Shown: one piece after another, positions 49,608 to 59,260 of the stretch
Layout of the letters: each line of letters begins with the position of its first letter
Position numbering within the stretch: the stretch's first letter is position 1
NCBI GenBank assembly: GCA_963791295.1
Contig: CAWBRY010000001.1
Coordinates: 1,550,001-1,614,000 of the forward strand
Reading direction: 5' to 3'
From: CAWBRY01 sp963791295
GTDB lineage: Bacteria; Bacteroidota; Bacteroidia; Chitinophagales; Chitinophagaceae
DNA: 64,000 bases
The notes under the pieces: model-generated
The model's input: the letters and a program-made list of their open reading frames with translations, nothing else
Databases searched by the model: none
Told to the model about the DNA's origin: nothing
Position numbers and translations under genes: made by a program

Positions 49608-51263
49608 ATGAAACGGTTAATAAATAAGAAAAAGTTCATCATCATTTTTGCTCTTTTGCTAACGGGTATGAACAGTTGCAAAAAATCATACCTGGATACC
49701 GAACCGAAGGACGGCATCTTTGATGATAATGTCTGGAGTTCATATAACAATGCCAACCTTTTCCTGAATAGCGTTTATTTGGGATTGCCTTCTGACTTTA
49801 CAACTTTTACCTACCATCCATTCGACAGCTGGACAGATAATAACACTCATACTTTTGGCGACGGTTGGACCATCACCGAATCCGTAAATAACAGAACGTA
49901 CAACTCTACCAATAGTCCTGCTGCCCGCAACGAGGTTTTTAACTGGTGGGAAGGATCTTTTGCCTATATACGCAAATGCAATATTATAATTCAGAAAGCC
50001 GAGACCGTAGAAGGCGCCACTGCGGACCAAAAGAAATTGCTGGTGGCACAAGCCAAATTTTTCCGGGCATATTTCTACAGTTGGCTCGTGAACTTTTATG
50101 GAGGCGTTCCGATCATTACCATCCCTTTGGACAGGAATAACGGGGAGCAACTCAATTATCCCAGGAGTACTTATGCGGAGTGTGTAACATTTATTCAACA
50201 GGATTTAACGGAAGCAGCAGCCGATCTCCCTGCTGCCTGGCCTTCCGGAGAGAAAGGAAGAATTACCAAAGGTGCCTGCTTTGCATTAAAGAGCGAAGTT
50301 GAATTGTTCGCTGGAAAATGGCAGGACTGTATCAATTCTTCTAACGCGGTGTTCGCCCTGGGATATAGCCTGGCACCGGATTATGAAACGATGTTTATTC
50401 CGGCTGGCGAAGCGAATAATGAAGTGATCTTGGGTGTAGACTTTGACGGCTCCTCCCGCTGGAATTACCCGGAGATCTTTTTGGGCCCTCGCATAGACCC
50501 GGGGAGTCAGCAGGCCATTGGGTATGGTGGAATTCTGCCGAGCCAGGAGCTGGTAGATTGTTATGAGTTTACAGATGGAAAACCCGGAGATGATCCGGGT
50601 CACGCCAACGACCCGTATACGAATAGGGATCGTCGGTTCTATGCCACCATATTATACAACGGCGCTTCGTGGCGCGGAGGTATTATGCAGACAGAATTCA
50701 ATCCTAACATCGGGAGCACAGTCAGTAATTTTTTTGATGAGAATGGATCTCACCAGGGAACGTATACAGGTTATTATTACCGCAAATTCATTGATCCGCA
50801 GATAACGCCCGGTGGAGCAGATAAGAGTGGTGTCAATGCGATCCTCTTGCGCCTTGCAGAAGTGAATCTAAACTTTGCTGAGGCAGAAAACGAATTGAAT
50901 GGCCCCACCAATGAGGCCTATGCTAAAATAAATGAGCTCAGGCAACGGGCAGGCATACCCGATTTACCAGCCGGACTGAGCAAGGATGAACTGAGGCTAA
51001 GGATTCGGAATGAACGGCGCGTTGAACTGGCCTTCGAAGGAAAGAGATATTTTGATATCATCAGGTGGGGGATTGGTCCCGATGTGCTTAACTCAACCCT
51101 TCACGGCATGAAAATATCTACGAATGGTGGAACACCGGTTTTCGAGCGCGTGCCTGCTTATAGTTCTACCCGGAAATTTGTTGCGCCGCGCGACAATTTG
51201 TTTCCCATCCCTTCAAAGGCCATTGACCAAAATCCGGAGTTAGAGCAAAATCCCGGATGGTAG
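49608..51263 (+). CDS. SusD/RagB nutrient-binding outer membrane lipoprotein
   Basis: A 551-aa surface glycan-binding lipoprotein. The signal peptide ends in a lipobox (LLTGMNSC, Cys about 26), followed by KKSYLDTEPKDGIFDDN. Helical TPR-like SusD repeats include KLLVAQAKFFRAYFYSWLVNFYGGVPII and LLRLAEVNLNFAEAENEL, and the C terminus has the canonical RNERRVELAFEGKRYFDIIRWG and LFPIPSKAIDQNPELEQNPGW. The frame is intact. As partner of SusC it presents the glycan to the transporter. Confidence 0.96.
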   Translation: MKRLINKKKFIIIFALLLTGMNSCKKSYLDTEPKDGIFDDNVWSSYNNANLFLNSVYLGLPSDFTTFTYHPFDSWTDNNTHTFGDGWTITESVNNRTYNSTNSPAARNEVFNWWEGSFAYIRKCNIIIQKAETVEGATADQKKLLVAQAKFFRAYFYSWLVNFYGGVPIITIPLDRNNGEQLNYPRSTYAECVTFIQQDLTEAAADLPAAWPSGEKGRITKGACFALKSEVELFAGKWQDCINSSNAVFALGYSLAPDYETMFIPAGEANNEVILGVDFDGSSRWNYPEIFLGPRIDPGSQQAIGYGGILPSQELVDCYEFTDGKPGDDPGHANDPYTNRDRRFYATILYNGASWRGGIMQTEFNPNIGSTVSNFFDENGSHQGTYTGYYYRKFIDPQITPGGADKSGVNAILLRLAEVNLNFAEAENELNGPTNEAYAKINELRQRAGIPDLPAGLSKDELRLRIRNERRVELAFEGKRYFDIIRWGIGPDVLNSTLHGMKISTNGGTPVFERVPAYSSTRKFVAPRDNLFPIPSKAIDQNPELEQNPGW

Positions 51264-51309
51264 TTGATCAATACCCACACTATTGATAATTTATTAAAGA
51301 AATATAAGC

Positions 51310-52005
51310 ATGATCAAAAGCAAAGAAATGTGGTCGACAGACGAAGAATTGTTTCATCTCGTGAGAAAAGAACTATATACAGCCGTGGTTGGAGATACAA
51401 TGGATAAGATGGGACTTTTGCATCAGTTTCTACCTCCACAAATACAACCGTTAAGAGATGACATGATGGTGGTCGGACGTGCGATGCCCGTTTTGGAAGC
51501 AGACGTATTTGCAGATGGAGTGCATGCTTCATTATTAAAGAAACCATTCGGACTTATGCTGGAAGCGTTGGATGATCTGAAACGGAATGAGGTTTATATA
51601 TGCTCAGGAGCGTCTCCAAATTTTGCTTTATGGGGCGAGTTGATGAGTACCCGCGCCCTAAAACTTGGTGCCGCCGGGGCTGTAGTCAATGGTTACGCAC
51701 GCGATACCCGAAAAATACTAGAGCTGAACTTTCCCACATTTGCATATGGAAGTTACGCCCAGGATCAGGCGCCCCGGGGCAGGGTGATTGACTTTAGGAC
51801 AAGTATTGAGATTGAAGCAGTCTCGGTTAAACCAGGTGATATTATTCTTGGTGACATGGATGGCGTCTGTGTCGTGCCGAAGGAATTTGAAGAAGAAGTT
51901 TTTATCCAGGCACTTGAAAAAGCCATGGGGGAGAAGCTGGTGCAGGAAAAGATCAAAGAAGGAATGCCCGCTAAGGAAGCCTTTGATAAATATGGTATCA
52001 TGTGA
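51310..52005 (+). CDS. RraA-like protein, probable 2-oxo acid aldolase
   Basis: A 231-aa protein of the RraA / 4-hydroxy-4-methyl-2-oxoglutarate aldolase family. The metal and substrate site is GELMSTRALKLGAAGAVVNGYARDTR (G-x-L... then Arg-Asp), with the later DMDGVCVVP strand. Family members with the intact R-D pair are class II pyruvate aldolases; RNase E inhibition by RraA is a different branch and Bacteroidota lack RNase E as target. In this locus it most plausibly cleaves a 2-keto-3-deoxy sugar acid into pyruvate and an aldehyde, placing it last in the oxidative pathway. That step is inference. Confidence 0.85.
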   Translation: MIKSKEMWSTDEELFHLVRKELYTAVVGDTMDKMGLLHQFLPPQIQPLRDDMMVVGRAMPVLEADVFADGVHASLLKKPFGLMLEALDDLKRNEVYICSGASPNFALWGELMSTRALKLGAAGAVVNGYARDTRKILELNFPTFAYGSYAQDQAPRGRVIDFRTSIEIEAVSVKPGDIILGDMDGVCVVPKEFEEEVFIQALEKAMGEKLVQEKIKEGMPAKEAFDKYGIM

Positions 52006-52137
52006 TCGTGCTTCATAAGTTCTTGCCACATTGTTTTGTCCGGCATTTTTATCCTCAATTAATTTTTCAGGTTAATAAAGTAATTTGTTGCGCTAACGAA
52101 ATATTTCCTGTTAGCAATCTTAAATCGGGTTCGGAGC

Positions 52138-53304
52138 ATGAAAATTACAGATGTAAAGGTTTGGTTAGTTGAAGGAGTAAAATACAATTGGACGTTGTTG
52201 AAAATCTTCACCGACACCGGTCATACCGGCGTTGGAGAATCCACCAACTGGCCTGGCAGCCCCATCATATACCACGCTACAAAGCATGTAGGAGAGCGAA
52301 TCATCGGCATGGATCCGATGAGAATAGATTTTATTTGGACAAAACTTTATCGGGATCTTAACTGGGTAGGGCCTTTCGGCGCCAGTCTCTGCGCTATCAG
52401 TGGCATCGATATGGCGCTGCTGGATCTAAAAGCTAAACTTCTAGGAATTCCATGTTATGAATTGATGGGAGGGGCCTATAGAAGAGAGATTTTGTTATAT
52501 GCCAATTATTGGTTCATCGGGGGAAGTCATAGTGCTAAAGACTACGCTGCACAAGCAAAAAAAGTGAAAGAAGCAGGTTTTACCGGGTTGAAATTTGATC
52601 CCTTTGCGCATACTGATTATCTATATGGTGATGATTTGAGCAGCAATCTCACTCTTACGTCGGAACAACAGAATCGGGCAGTGGATGTTTGTGAGGCGGT
52701 CCGTAATGCCGTCGGGTCCGACTTTGATATCATGATCGAAACCCATGCTATGCTGAATTTCCAAATGGCGATCAAGATGGCTGAGCGACTGGCAAGGTTT
52801 GACATAACCTGGTATGAAGAACCCGCAGGACCGGAAAACGCGGATACATTAAGAGCGATGCGCGAAAGGATTCCTTCAAACGTATCTATTTGCGTCGGTG
52901 AGCGCCATTATACACGGCATGGCATTCGGCCGATTTTGGAAAAGAATATCTGCGACGTGATCATGCCGGATATTACGCGCTGTGGAGGACCTTCAGAAAT
53001 GAAACGTATGGCTTCCATGATGGAAGCATATAATGTTCTGATGGCTCCGCACAATCCAAATGGGCCATTGTCTACGATTGCATCGGCGCATGTTTGCGCA
53101 ACTGTTCCAAATTTTTTCAGACAGGAATTTATGTTTAATGATGTATCCTGGCGTGATGAGATTATCGATCATCCCATCAAAGACATGATTAAAAATGGAC
53201 ATATTCAACTGGGCGATAGGCCGGGATTAGGTGTAGACCTGGTGGAAAGTGAAATGGAAAAACATCCGGGAATAACGATGCCCCGGGAGGGATTTTATAT
53301 TTAG
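52138..53304 (+). CDS. mandelate racemase / muconate lactonizing family dehydratase (sugar acid)
   Basis: A 388-aa enolase-superfamily enzyme. The capping domain is followed by a TIM barrel with Lys in FTGLKFDPF, metal ligands in MIETHAMLN, WYEEPAGPEN and CVGERHYTR, and the barrel's final catalytic His in MAPHNPNGPLSTIAS. The arrangement (His in HNPNGP near the last strand, EEP) is that of the D-galactonate / gluconate-type sugar acid dehydratase group. It would convert a galactonate- or fuconate-like acid to its 2-keto-3-deoxy form. Neighbouring lactonase and SDR genes support an oxidative sugar pathway. Confidence 0.9.
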   Translation: MKITDVKVWLVEGVKYNWTLLKIFTDTGHTGVGESTNWPGSPIIYHATKHVGERIIGMDPMRIDFIWTKLYRDLNWVGPFGASLCAISGIDMALLDLKAKLLGIPCYELMGGAYRREILLYANYWFIGGSHSAKDYAAQAKKVKEAGFTGLKFDPFAHTDYLYGDDLSSNLTLTSEQQNRAVDVCEAVRNAVGSDFDIMIETHAMLNFQMAIKMAERLARFDITWYEEPAGPENADTLRAMRERIPSNVSICVGERHYTRHGIRPILEKNICDVIMPDITRCGGPSEMKRMASMMEAYNVLMAPHNPNGPLSTIASAHVCATVPNFFRQEFMFNDVSWRDEIIDHPIKDMIKNGHIQLGDRPGLGVDLVESEMEKHPGITMPREGFYI

Positions 53305-53318
53305 CCCCGATAAAATAT

Positions 53319-54096
53319 ATGGCACTGCAAATAAATCTGGAAGGCAAGGTTGCATTGATAACCGGCGTTTCGTCCGGCATAGGAGCCGGCATTGCAAAAA
53401 TGTTTGCAATGGCGGGGGCCAACGTGTCAGGCTGCGGAACCTCCGCAAATGGTAGTGAGTTTCTTAAGGAAGCAGAGAAACGTCAGGCGAAGGCGATGTA
53501 TACTTCCATTGATGTTACCGTGGAAGAAGACCTGGTGAGATTGGTCAAGCAAACGATAGCTAAATTTGGAAGGATTGATTTTCTTATTTCCAATGCAGGA
53601 AAAAATGTTTTTGAAGGAGCGGCAGATTGTGGTCCCCAACAATGGGAAAAGAATATTGAATTGAATCTTGCTTCACATTGGCGCCTGGCCCGGTTATGCA
53701 AGCCTTATTTGGAACAGAATAAAGGGGTCATTATCATCATGAGTTCCAATCATGCTTTCAGCAGTATAGCGGGATGCTTTCCATATAGTGTAGCAAAGAC
53801 GGCCCTGACGGGTTTGGTAAGAAGCCTGGCTATCGAATGGAGTCCGCTGATACGAACCGTGGGGATAGCCCCGGGTTTTATTGAAACGTCCGGCAGTAAG
53901 AAATGGTTTGAATCATTTCCCGATCCGGAGTTGGAAGAGAAGTCGCACCATCGATAAACATCCGGTGAAAAAAATGGGAACACCGGAAGAAGTCGGTGCC
54001 TGGTGTGTTTTTCTTGCTAGTGAGTATGCGGAGTTTGCCAGCGGCACAACATACTTATTAGATGGGGGAAGAAGTGCACTAATGCAGGATGATTAA
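53319..54096 (+). CDS. SDR family oxidoreductase, probable sugar dehydrogenase (frameshifted)
   Basis: A protein of about 258 codons. The cofactor motif is ITGVSSGIGAGIAKMF (TGxxxGIG), NNAG is NAGKN, and the catalytic Ser/Tyr/Lys are in MSSNHAFSS and YSVAKTAL. The end ASEYAEFASGTTYLLDGGRS is the usual SDR C terminus. The frame changes near 53940: LEEK passes to TIDKHPVKKMGTPEEVG. Its neighbours (lactonase downstream, dehydratase upstream) suggest that it oxidises the sugar to its lactone, but substrate specificity is not visible. The start is 14 nt after the previous stop. Confidence 0.87.
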
Positions 54097-54128
54097 GATG
54101 ACTCTCACGCATGGATTAACGACAATGA

Positions 54129-55013
54129 ATGCTAACCTGGACAGCTGAATTACTTTATGAGACACAACTTGAAGTCGGGGAAGGTGCACACTGGCACCCT
54201 GCCTGGAAAAAATTCTTATTTGTCGACATCGAAGGGAAAAAGGTTGGACGCATTGATGGAACCACAAAGCATGTAGAGGAAAGAAATGTAGGCAAGCGAG
54301 TGGGAACTGTTGTACCCAGCGAAGACGGAAACGTACTGGTCGCATTGCAAGGTTCGATCGAAATGCTCGATTTTGAAAATAATTCATTGAAGGAATTAAT
54401 ACGACTGGAACCCGACAAACCCAACAATAGAAGTAACGATGGTAAATGTGATGCAAATGGGAGATTATGGATCGGGACCATGGATGTAAATGCCAATTGG
54501 CATGAAGGAGCTCTTTATTGTTATGACGGGGAATTGAGAAAAGTCCTGGGCAAGATCAGCGTCTCAAACGGAATTTGCTGGTCAGAAGATAGTGCTACGA
54601 TGTACTACATTGACTCATTCGACTATGATATAAAGGCCTATAACTATGATCTGAAGAATGGAACTATTTCAAATGAAAAAATCATAGTAAAGATCGCTGA
54701 CCCGGGACTGTTACCAGACGGTATGACCATCGATGAGGAGGGAATGCTATGGGTGGCCATTTGGGGCGGGTACTCCGTGAATCGTTATGATCCGATCAAT
54801 GGCGAGCTAATTGGCAAAGTGTTGGTGGATGCACCGAATGTTAGTTCCTGCGCTTTCGGCGGTGATCAGATGCAAGACCTTTTCATTACTACTGCGAGAG
54901 CTGGCCTGGATCCGCAACAACTAAACAACTATCCCTTAAGCGGTTCTTTGTTTATCAAAAATGTTGGGATTCGCGGCGCCCGGACGAATTTTTTCAAGAG
55001 CAACGAAAAATAG
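54129..55013 (+). CDS. SMP-30/gluconolactonase family lactonase
   Basis: A 294-aa six-bladed beta-propeller. The metal ligands are Glu in LEVGEGAHWHP, Asn/Asp in RSNDGKCDANGRLWIGTMD and Asp in LPDGMTIDEEGMLWVAIWGG; the Asn in VSNGICWSEDS completes the set. By family it hydrolyses an aldonolactone (gluconolactone, galactonolactone or similar) to the free acid. It follows the SDR gene and precedes the sugar porter, which places it between dehydrogenase and dehydratase in the proposed route. It is cytoplasmic, with no signal peptide. Confidence 0.9.
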   Translation: MLTWTAELLYETQLEVGEGAHWHPAWKKFLFVDIEGKKVGRIDGTTKHVEERNVGKRVGTVVPSEDGNVLVALQGSIEMLDFENNSLKELIRLEPDKPNNRSNDGKCDANGRLWIGTMDVNANWHEGALYCYDGELRKVLGKISVSNGICWSEDSATMYYIDSFDYDIKAYNYDLKNGTISNEKIIVKIADPGLLPDGMTIDEEGMLWVAIWGGYSVNRYDPINGELIGKVLVDAPNVSSCAFGGDQMQDLFITTARAGLDPQQLNNYPLSGSLFIKNVGIRGARTNFFKSNEK

Positions 55014-55050
55014 AAAGCGGTAAAATCGATCTATTAGTAAAGAATCTATC

Positions 55051-56373
55051 ATGAAATATAAAACCTCCGCAATAGTATTGATTTGTTTCGTTGCCGCTTT
55101 GGGAGGTTACCTGTTCGGATTCGATTTTGCTGTCATTTCCGGAGCCCTGCCCTTCTTAAGAGAGCAGTTCAAATTAAATGAATATTGGGAAGGATTCACG
55201 GCAGCTTCACTAGCCATCGGGGCCATCGTCGGATGCATCATAGCGGGAAGCTTTTCAAATAAATATGGACGCAGGCCCGCATTATTAATTGCCGCTGTTT
55301 TGTTTTTGTTCTCCTCCGCAGCCATGGGCCTGGCGCCCAATCTTAGCTTCTTTATTTGCGCGCGCTTCATGGCAGGGATGGGAGTGGGCATGGCCAGCAC
55401 ATTATCTCCAATGTATATCGCCGAAATATCTCCTGCGTCTCTGCGTGGAAGAATGGTGGCGATAAACCAATTGACGATTGTGATCGGGATCCTGATCACC
55501 AATTTTGTCAATTATACATTGCGAAATAATGGCGAAGATGCCTGGCGATATATGTTCGGATTGGGGGTTCTTCCCTCCCTCATTTTTTTTATCGGAATCC
55601 TCTGGCTTCCGGAAACTCCGAGGTGGCTGATAAAGGCCGGTAAAGCAGATAAAGCGCGAACGGTACTAAAAAAAATAGGTAATCAATCTTTTATTGAACA
55701 GTCCATGAAGGCGATCAGTGAATCGCTCACTGGTGAAACAAAAATGAGCTACCGTTCAGTGTTTCATGCAGCCTATTTACCTGCGGTAATTACAGGGATA
55801 GGACTCGCTGTCTTTCAACAACTGTGTGGTATCAATGTCGTGTTTAGTTATTCTTCGAATATATTCGAAAGCATAGGTTCAGGTAAAGACGATCAATTAT
55901 TTCAGACCGTTATCATTGGTTTGGTAAATCTGGCCTTCACTTTATTGGCGATAATGCTCGTAGATAGGGTGGGACGAAAGCCGTTGATGCTTGCGGGTGC
56001 TATCGGCTTGTCGGCATTGTATATCATTATTGCGAGTATGCTGGGCGCCAAGTCGTCGATGACCGGAATACCACTATTAATGGCAATAGCTCTGTTTGCT
56101 ACTACATTGGCGCCGGTAACCTGGGTTCTTATTTCGGAGATTTTTTCCAATAAGATTCGCAGCGCGGCTACTGCTATCGCTGTATTGTTCTTGTGGACGG
56201 GATATTTTATCATGATGTTTACTTTTCCTCTTTTGGAAAGGTGGATCGGTATTGATAAGACGTTTTATGTATACGCCGGCATTTGCGTATTAGGATCCGT
56301 GTTCATATCAAGAAAAGTAAAAGAGACAAAGGGAAAGACGCTGGAAGAAATGGATCAGGTCTTTGCTCATTAA
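55051..56373 (+). CDS. MFS sugar porter
   Basis: A 440-aa inner membrane symporter with 12 predicted spans. Sugar-porter family motifs are clear: GYLFGFDFAVISGALPFL in span 1, NKYGRRPALL in loop 2-3, LPETPRWLIKAGKADKA after span 6, FQQLCGINVVFSYSSNIFE in span 7, DRVGRKPLML in loop 8-9 and a closing KVKETKGKTLEEMDQ. It would carry a free monosaccharide, for instance galactose released by the glycosidases, into the cytoplasm with protons. Confidence 0.93.
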   Translation: MKYKTSAIVLICFVAALGGYLFGFDFAVISGALPFLREQFKLNEYWEGFTAASLAIGAIVGCIIAGSFSNKYGRRPALLIAAVLFLFSSAAMGLAPNLSFFICARFMAGMGVGMASTLSPMYIAEISPASLRGRMVAINQLTIVIGILITNFVNYTLRNNGEDAWRYMFGLGVLPSLIFFIGILWLPETPRWLIKAGKADKARTVLKKIGNQSFIEQSMKAISESLTGETKMSYRSVFHAAYLPAVITGIGLAVFQQLCGINVVFSYSSNIFESIGSGKDDQLFQTVIIGLVNLAFTLLAIMLVDRVGRKPLMLAGAIGLSALYIIIASMLGAKSSMTGIPLLMAIALFATTLAPVTWVLISEIFSNKIRSAATAIAVLFLWTGYFIMMFTFPLLERWIGIDKTFYVYAGICVLGSVFISRKVKETKGKTLEEMDQVFAH

Positions 56374-56390
56374 ATTCCTGATATTAAAAT

Positions 56391-58377
56391 TTGTTTGATC
56401 TTATCTTTCAAAACTATTCATTGAGATATTTAGCTATTTTAAAAAAATTGACTTGCGTCCCTGCATGCATCTTGTCGTTGATGGCAGTCAGTGCTCAGGA
56501 AAACCAACGTGTTATTTCAATTACCGTAAACGAAAAGAGTGCCGGGAGAGTTTTTGAAGGTGTAGGTGGGGTGAGTGCAGGAGCGTCATCTGAACTACTG
56601 ATCGATTATCCCGAGCCGCACCGTAGTCAAATCCTCGATTATTTATTCAAACCCAAATTCGGAGCTTCCCTTCAGCAATTGAAAGTGGAAATTGGTGCAG
56701 ATGTCGTTGTAGTCGGAGCCGAAGCGAGTCATGCCAGAAATATCGGAGAACTTCGGTTTCCGAAAAAGGAGTATTACAATCGCGGTTACGAATACTGGCT
56801 CATGAAAGAGGCGCAAAAAAGAAATCCGAAAATGATTTTTTCCGCACTGGAATGGGCTATCCCTTCTTATCTCACCGGACACTGGACACGGGAAAATGCA
56901 GAATACATCGCGCAATTCATTAAAGGAGCCAAAGAGTATTGGGGTATAGACATGCAATATATATCACCCGGAAAAAATGAAAGCCCCATCAGTTCCGAAT
57001 GGTTAAAGAATGTTTTCAAGCCTGCGCTTGATCGAAATGGTCTTAGCGGCATAAAAATTATGGCCCCGGATGATCTTGGACGCGATTGGCAATTTGCCGA
57101 GGAATTGCAGAAGGACACCAGCCTGGCATCGATTGTGAATGCCGTCGGGTACCATTATGTTTTCAATCATCTTCCTCAACTTCACAACGAAGCCCACGCA
57201 GCTACGGAAGTCGCAAAAGAATTGCCTAACACTTCATTGTGGGCATCTGAAGATTGGTCCATGCATGATGGGAGCTGGAAAAATGCGCACGTACTTGCTG
57301 GGATACTGAACAAAATGTACATCCGGGACCGGATCACAGCAATGCAAATCTGGTGTCCCTTCGATGGCTATTACGACAACACAGGAGAATGGTATTCTAC
57401 GGGACTCATGCAGGCAGACCAACCCTGGTCTGGCTACTACGAAGTGTGGCCGGCTATTTGGGCAACAGCGCACCTAACCCAATTTACAGAAGTAGGTTGG
57501 CGATATATCGATGAAGGATGTGGCTTTTTCAACAATTGGAGTGGGAGCAACTTTACTTCTCTATATGATACGTTGACGCATGACTTTAGTACCGTAAGAT
57601 ATACCGACAGTAGTGAATTGAAAACCACAATTTCAATTTCCCTTGAAGGCATGTTATCCAAGCCGGAGGTGTTTTTAATGGAAAACGGATGAGGCAGAAG
57701 CAGTTTAAGATGATCCAGAAACTACTGGTGAAGGAAAATAATAAGGTGGAATTTGACGTCGATCCTGGAAGTATTTATACCGTTTCATCCACGCGCAAGG
57801 AACAAAAAAGGAAGCTTTCAAACCATATTAACCAACCTTCATCATTTTCTATTCCATTCAGGCAGCGCTTTGATTCTACTGGGATTGGAAAAGATCCAGA
57901 TACTTTGCAGATATCCAGAAAGAGGCATTTGAAGTTGTAGTTGATAAGTCAGGGAAAGGGAAATGCCTGGAGCAGCAAATTATCAATATAAATGAATGGA
58001 TATACTATTATTAGGTGTTTGAATTAGGGAGGATGCTAAGGAGTTGGGTGATTAAAGTGAGGACTATAATATTGTAGATGTAAAGATAGCAAAGGATATG
58101 GTAAATATTGAAGGATGAACAAGATGCGGTTATACAGAAGGTAAGTGTTGAAATTATAATAATGGATATGGGAATTATACTAACAGTATGTTATATGGGT
58201 ACTGGAAAAATAATAAAAAAAGATAGGAGATTGGTATAATGAAAATAATATGTAGGGTGATTGGTTGGGTAGAAATGATGGGAAATTTAAAGTGTAAAGA
58301 GAAGTAATGTAAAACAAGGTATGGTTGGGATGGTTGTTTGGGATAAAGTGAGATTGATAATTTGGAAATTAGCTTAA
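56391..58377 (+). pseudogene. GH59 glycoside hydrolase (galactocerebrosidase family), damaged C-terminal part
   Basis: About 660 codons. The first 433 are open. Start unsure: no ATG precedes the signal peptide (LTCVPACILSLMAVSAQ), only TTG codons at 56391 and 56421. The acid/base Glu lies in SPGKNESPISSEWL and the nucleophile Glu in LWASEDWSMHDGSW. LMQADQPWSGYYEV, PAIWATAHLTQFTEVGW follow, as in mouse GALC. Frame changes start near 57690: NKVEFDVDPGSIYTVSST, the beta-sandwich end, then GIGKDP joined to RYFADIQ...AFEVVVDKSGKGKCLEQQI (lectin domain). Later pieces read DYNIV, GRNDGKFKV and EIDNLEISL (to about 58377), in the C-depleted patch. GH59 enzymes remove beta-galactose, in animals from galactosylceramide; bacterial targets are poorly known. 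Exported, probably periplasmic. Confidence 0.8.
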
Positions 58378-59260
58378 CGATTAACAAGATAATGTGGATT
58401 AAAATGGTAGAAATAAAAGATTACAGTTTTGGTGTTGAGAGTGGAATATGAAATTTATGGGAAGAACTGGCTTGTAAAGAGAAATAAATAGCGATTTTAT
58501 TCAGTAATGAATTGGATGCAGCTGGAAATAGAAGGGAATTGGATTTGCACTTTGGGTTTTTTATGGTGCGGCAGTTATGAGCAGGGCGCAGCAAGAGGGA
58601 TTGAGGGAGTATGGTGAGAAGAATGTTTTAAATGGATGGGGTGTTATAATAAACAGCTAGGTAGCAATGGTTTTGCAGGTGGTAAAAGATGGGGGTAAAT
58701 ATATTTAGGATTTAGTGTAGTTGGTTTATATGAAAGAAATGGCAAGGTGCATGGCTTAGTGGGAGAGAAGCGGAAAACTGAATTGTTTAGATAAGTATGA
58801 TGATTTGCTGCGTTGGTTAATGTGTAAAATTACTAATAGCGGAAAAGCATGAAGATATAGTTTTTAATGAACGCATGGGATTGGGTTTGCAATAGATACT
58901 GAAGGCACGGCAGCTAAAATGGAGAAGCTTTGAAGTGATAAGGAAATAGATAAATGAAATGGAAAAGCTATAACAGAGATGCTTGGCGAAACTGCTGCTT
59001 ATAACTATTATATGATAGTGCTGGTAATTAGGGAGAAGTAAGTGGTACTAATTCTGGAATTTAGTAGGGTAGCGAAAATATAAGAATGTGAAAAAATAAT
59101 AGCGGTACGCGTATTTAACAATACATAGGCAATGCGATTGCACAAGAGAAAAGCTAAATAATAAAGTAAAGAACACGGGAATAGGGTTGGGTTTGGCAAA
59201 CGGAATATGTGTTTGGATAATGAAGATGGGATAGACGGTGGTAAAGGACTTAACTATGAC
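57984..59260 (+). other. C-depleted patch: almost no C after T or C on the + strand
   Basis: By hand count about 80 C occur in some 1,270 nt (near 6 percent), while G stays near 25-30 percent. Of these C, only two (58501 and 59054) follow a pyrimidine; all others follow A or G. Flanking DNA has ordinary composition: TC and CC resume at 59261 and are frequent before 57984. The patch covers the GH59 lectin domain and the first two thirds of the GH30 gene, and no long frame is open in any direction. Minus-strand frames of 60-76 codons here are low-complexity by-products. Explanations are discussed in the findings. Confidence 0.85.
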
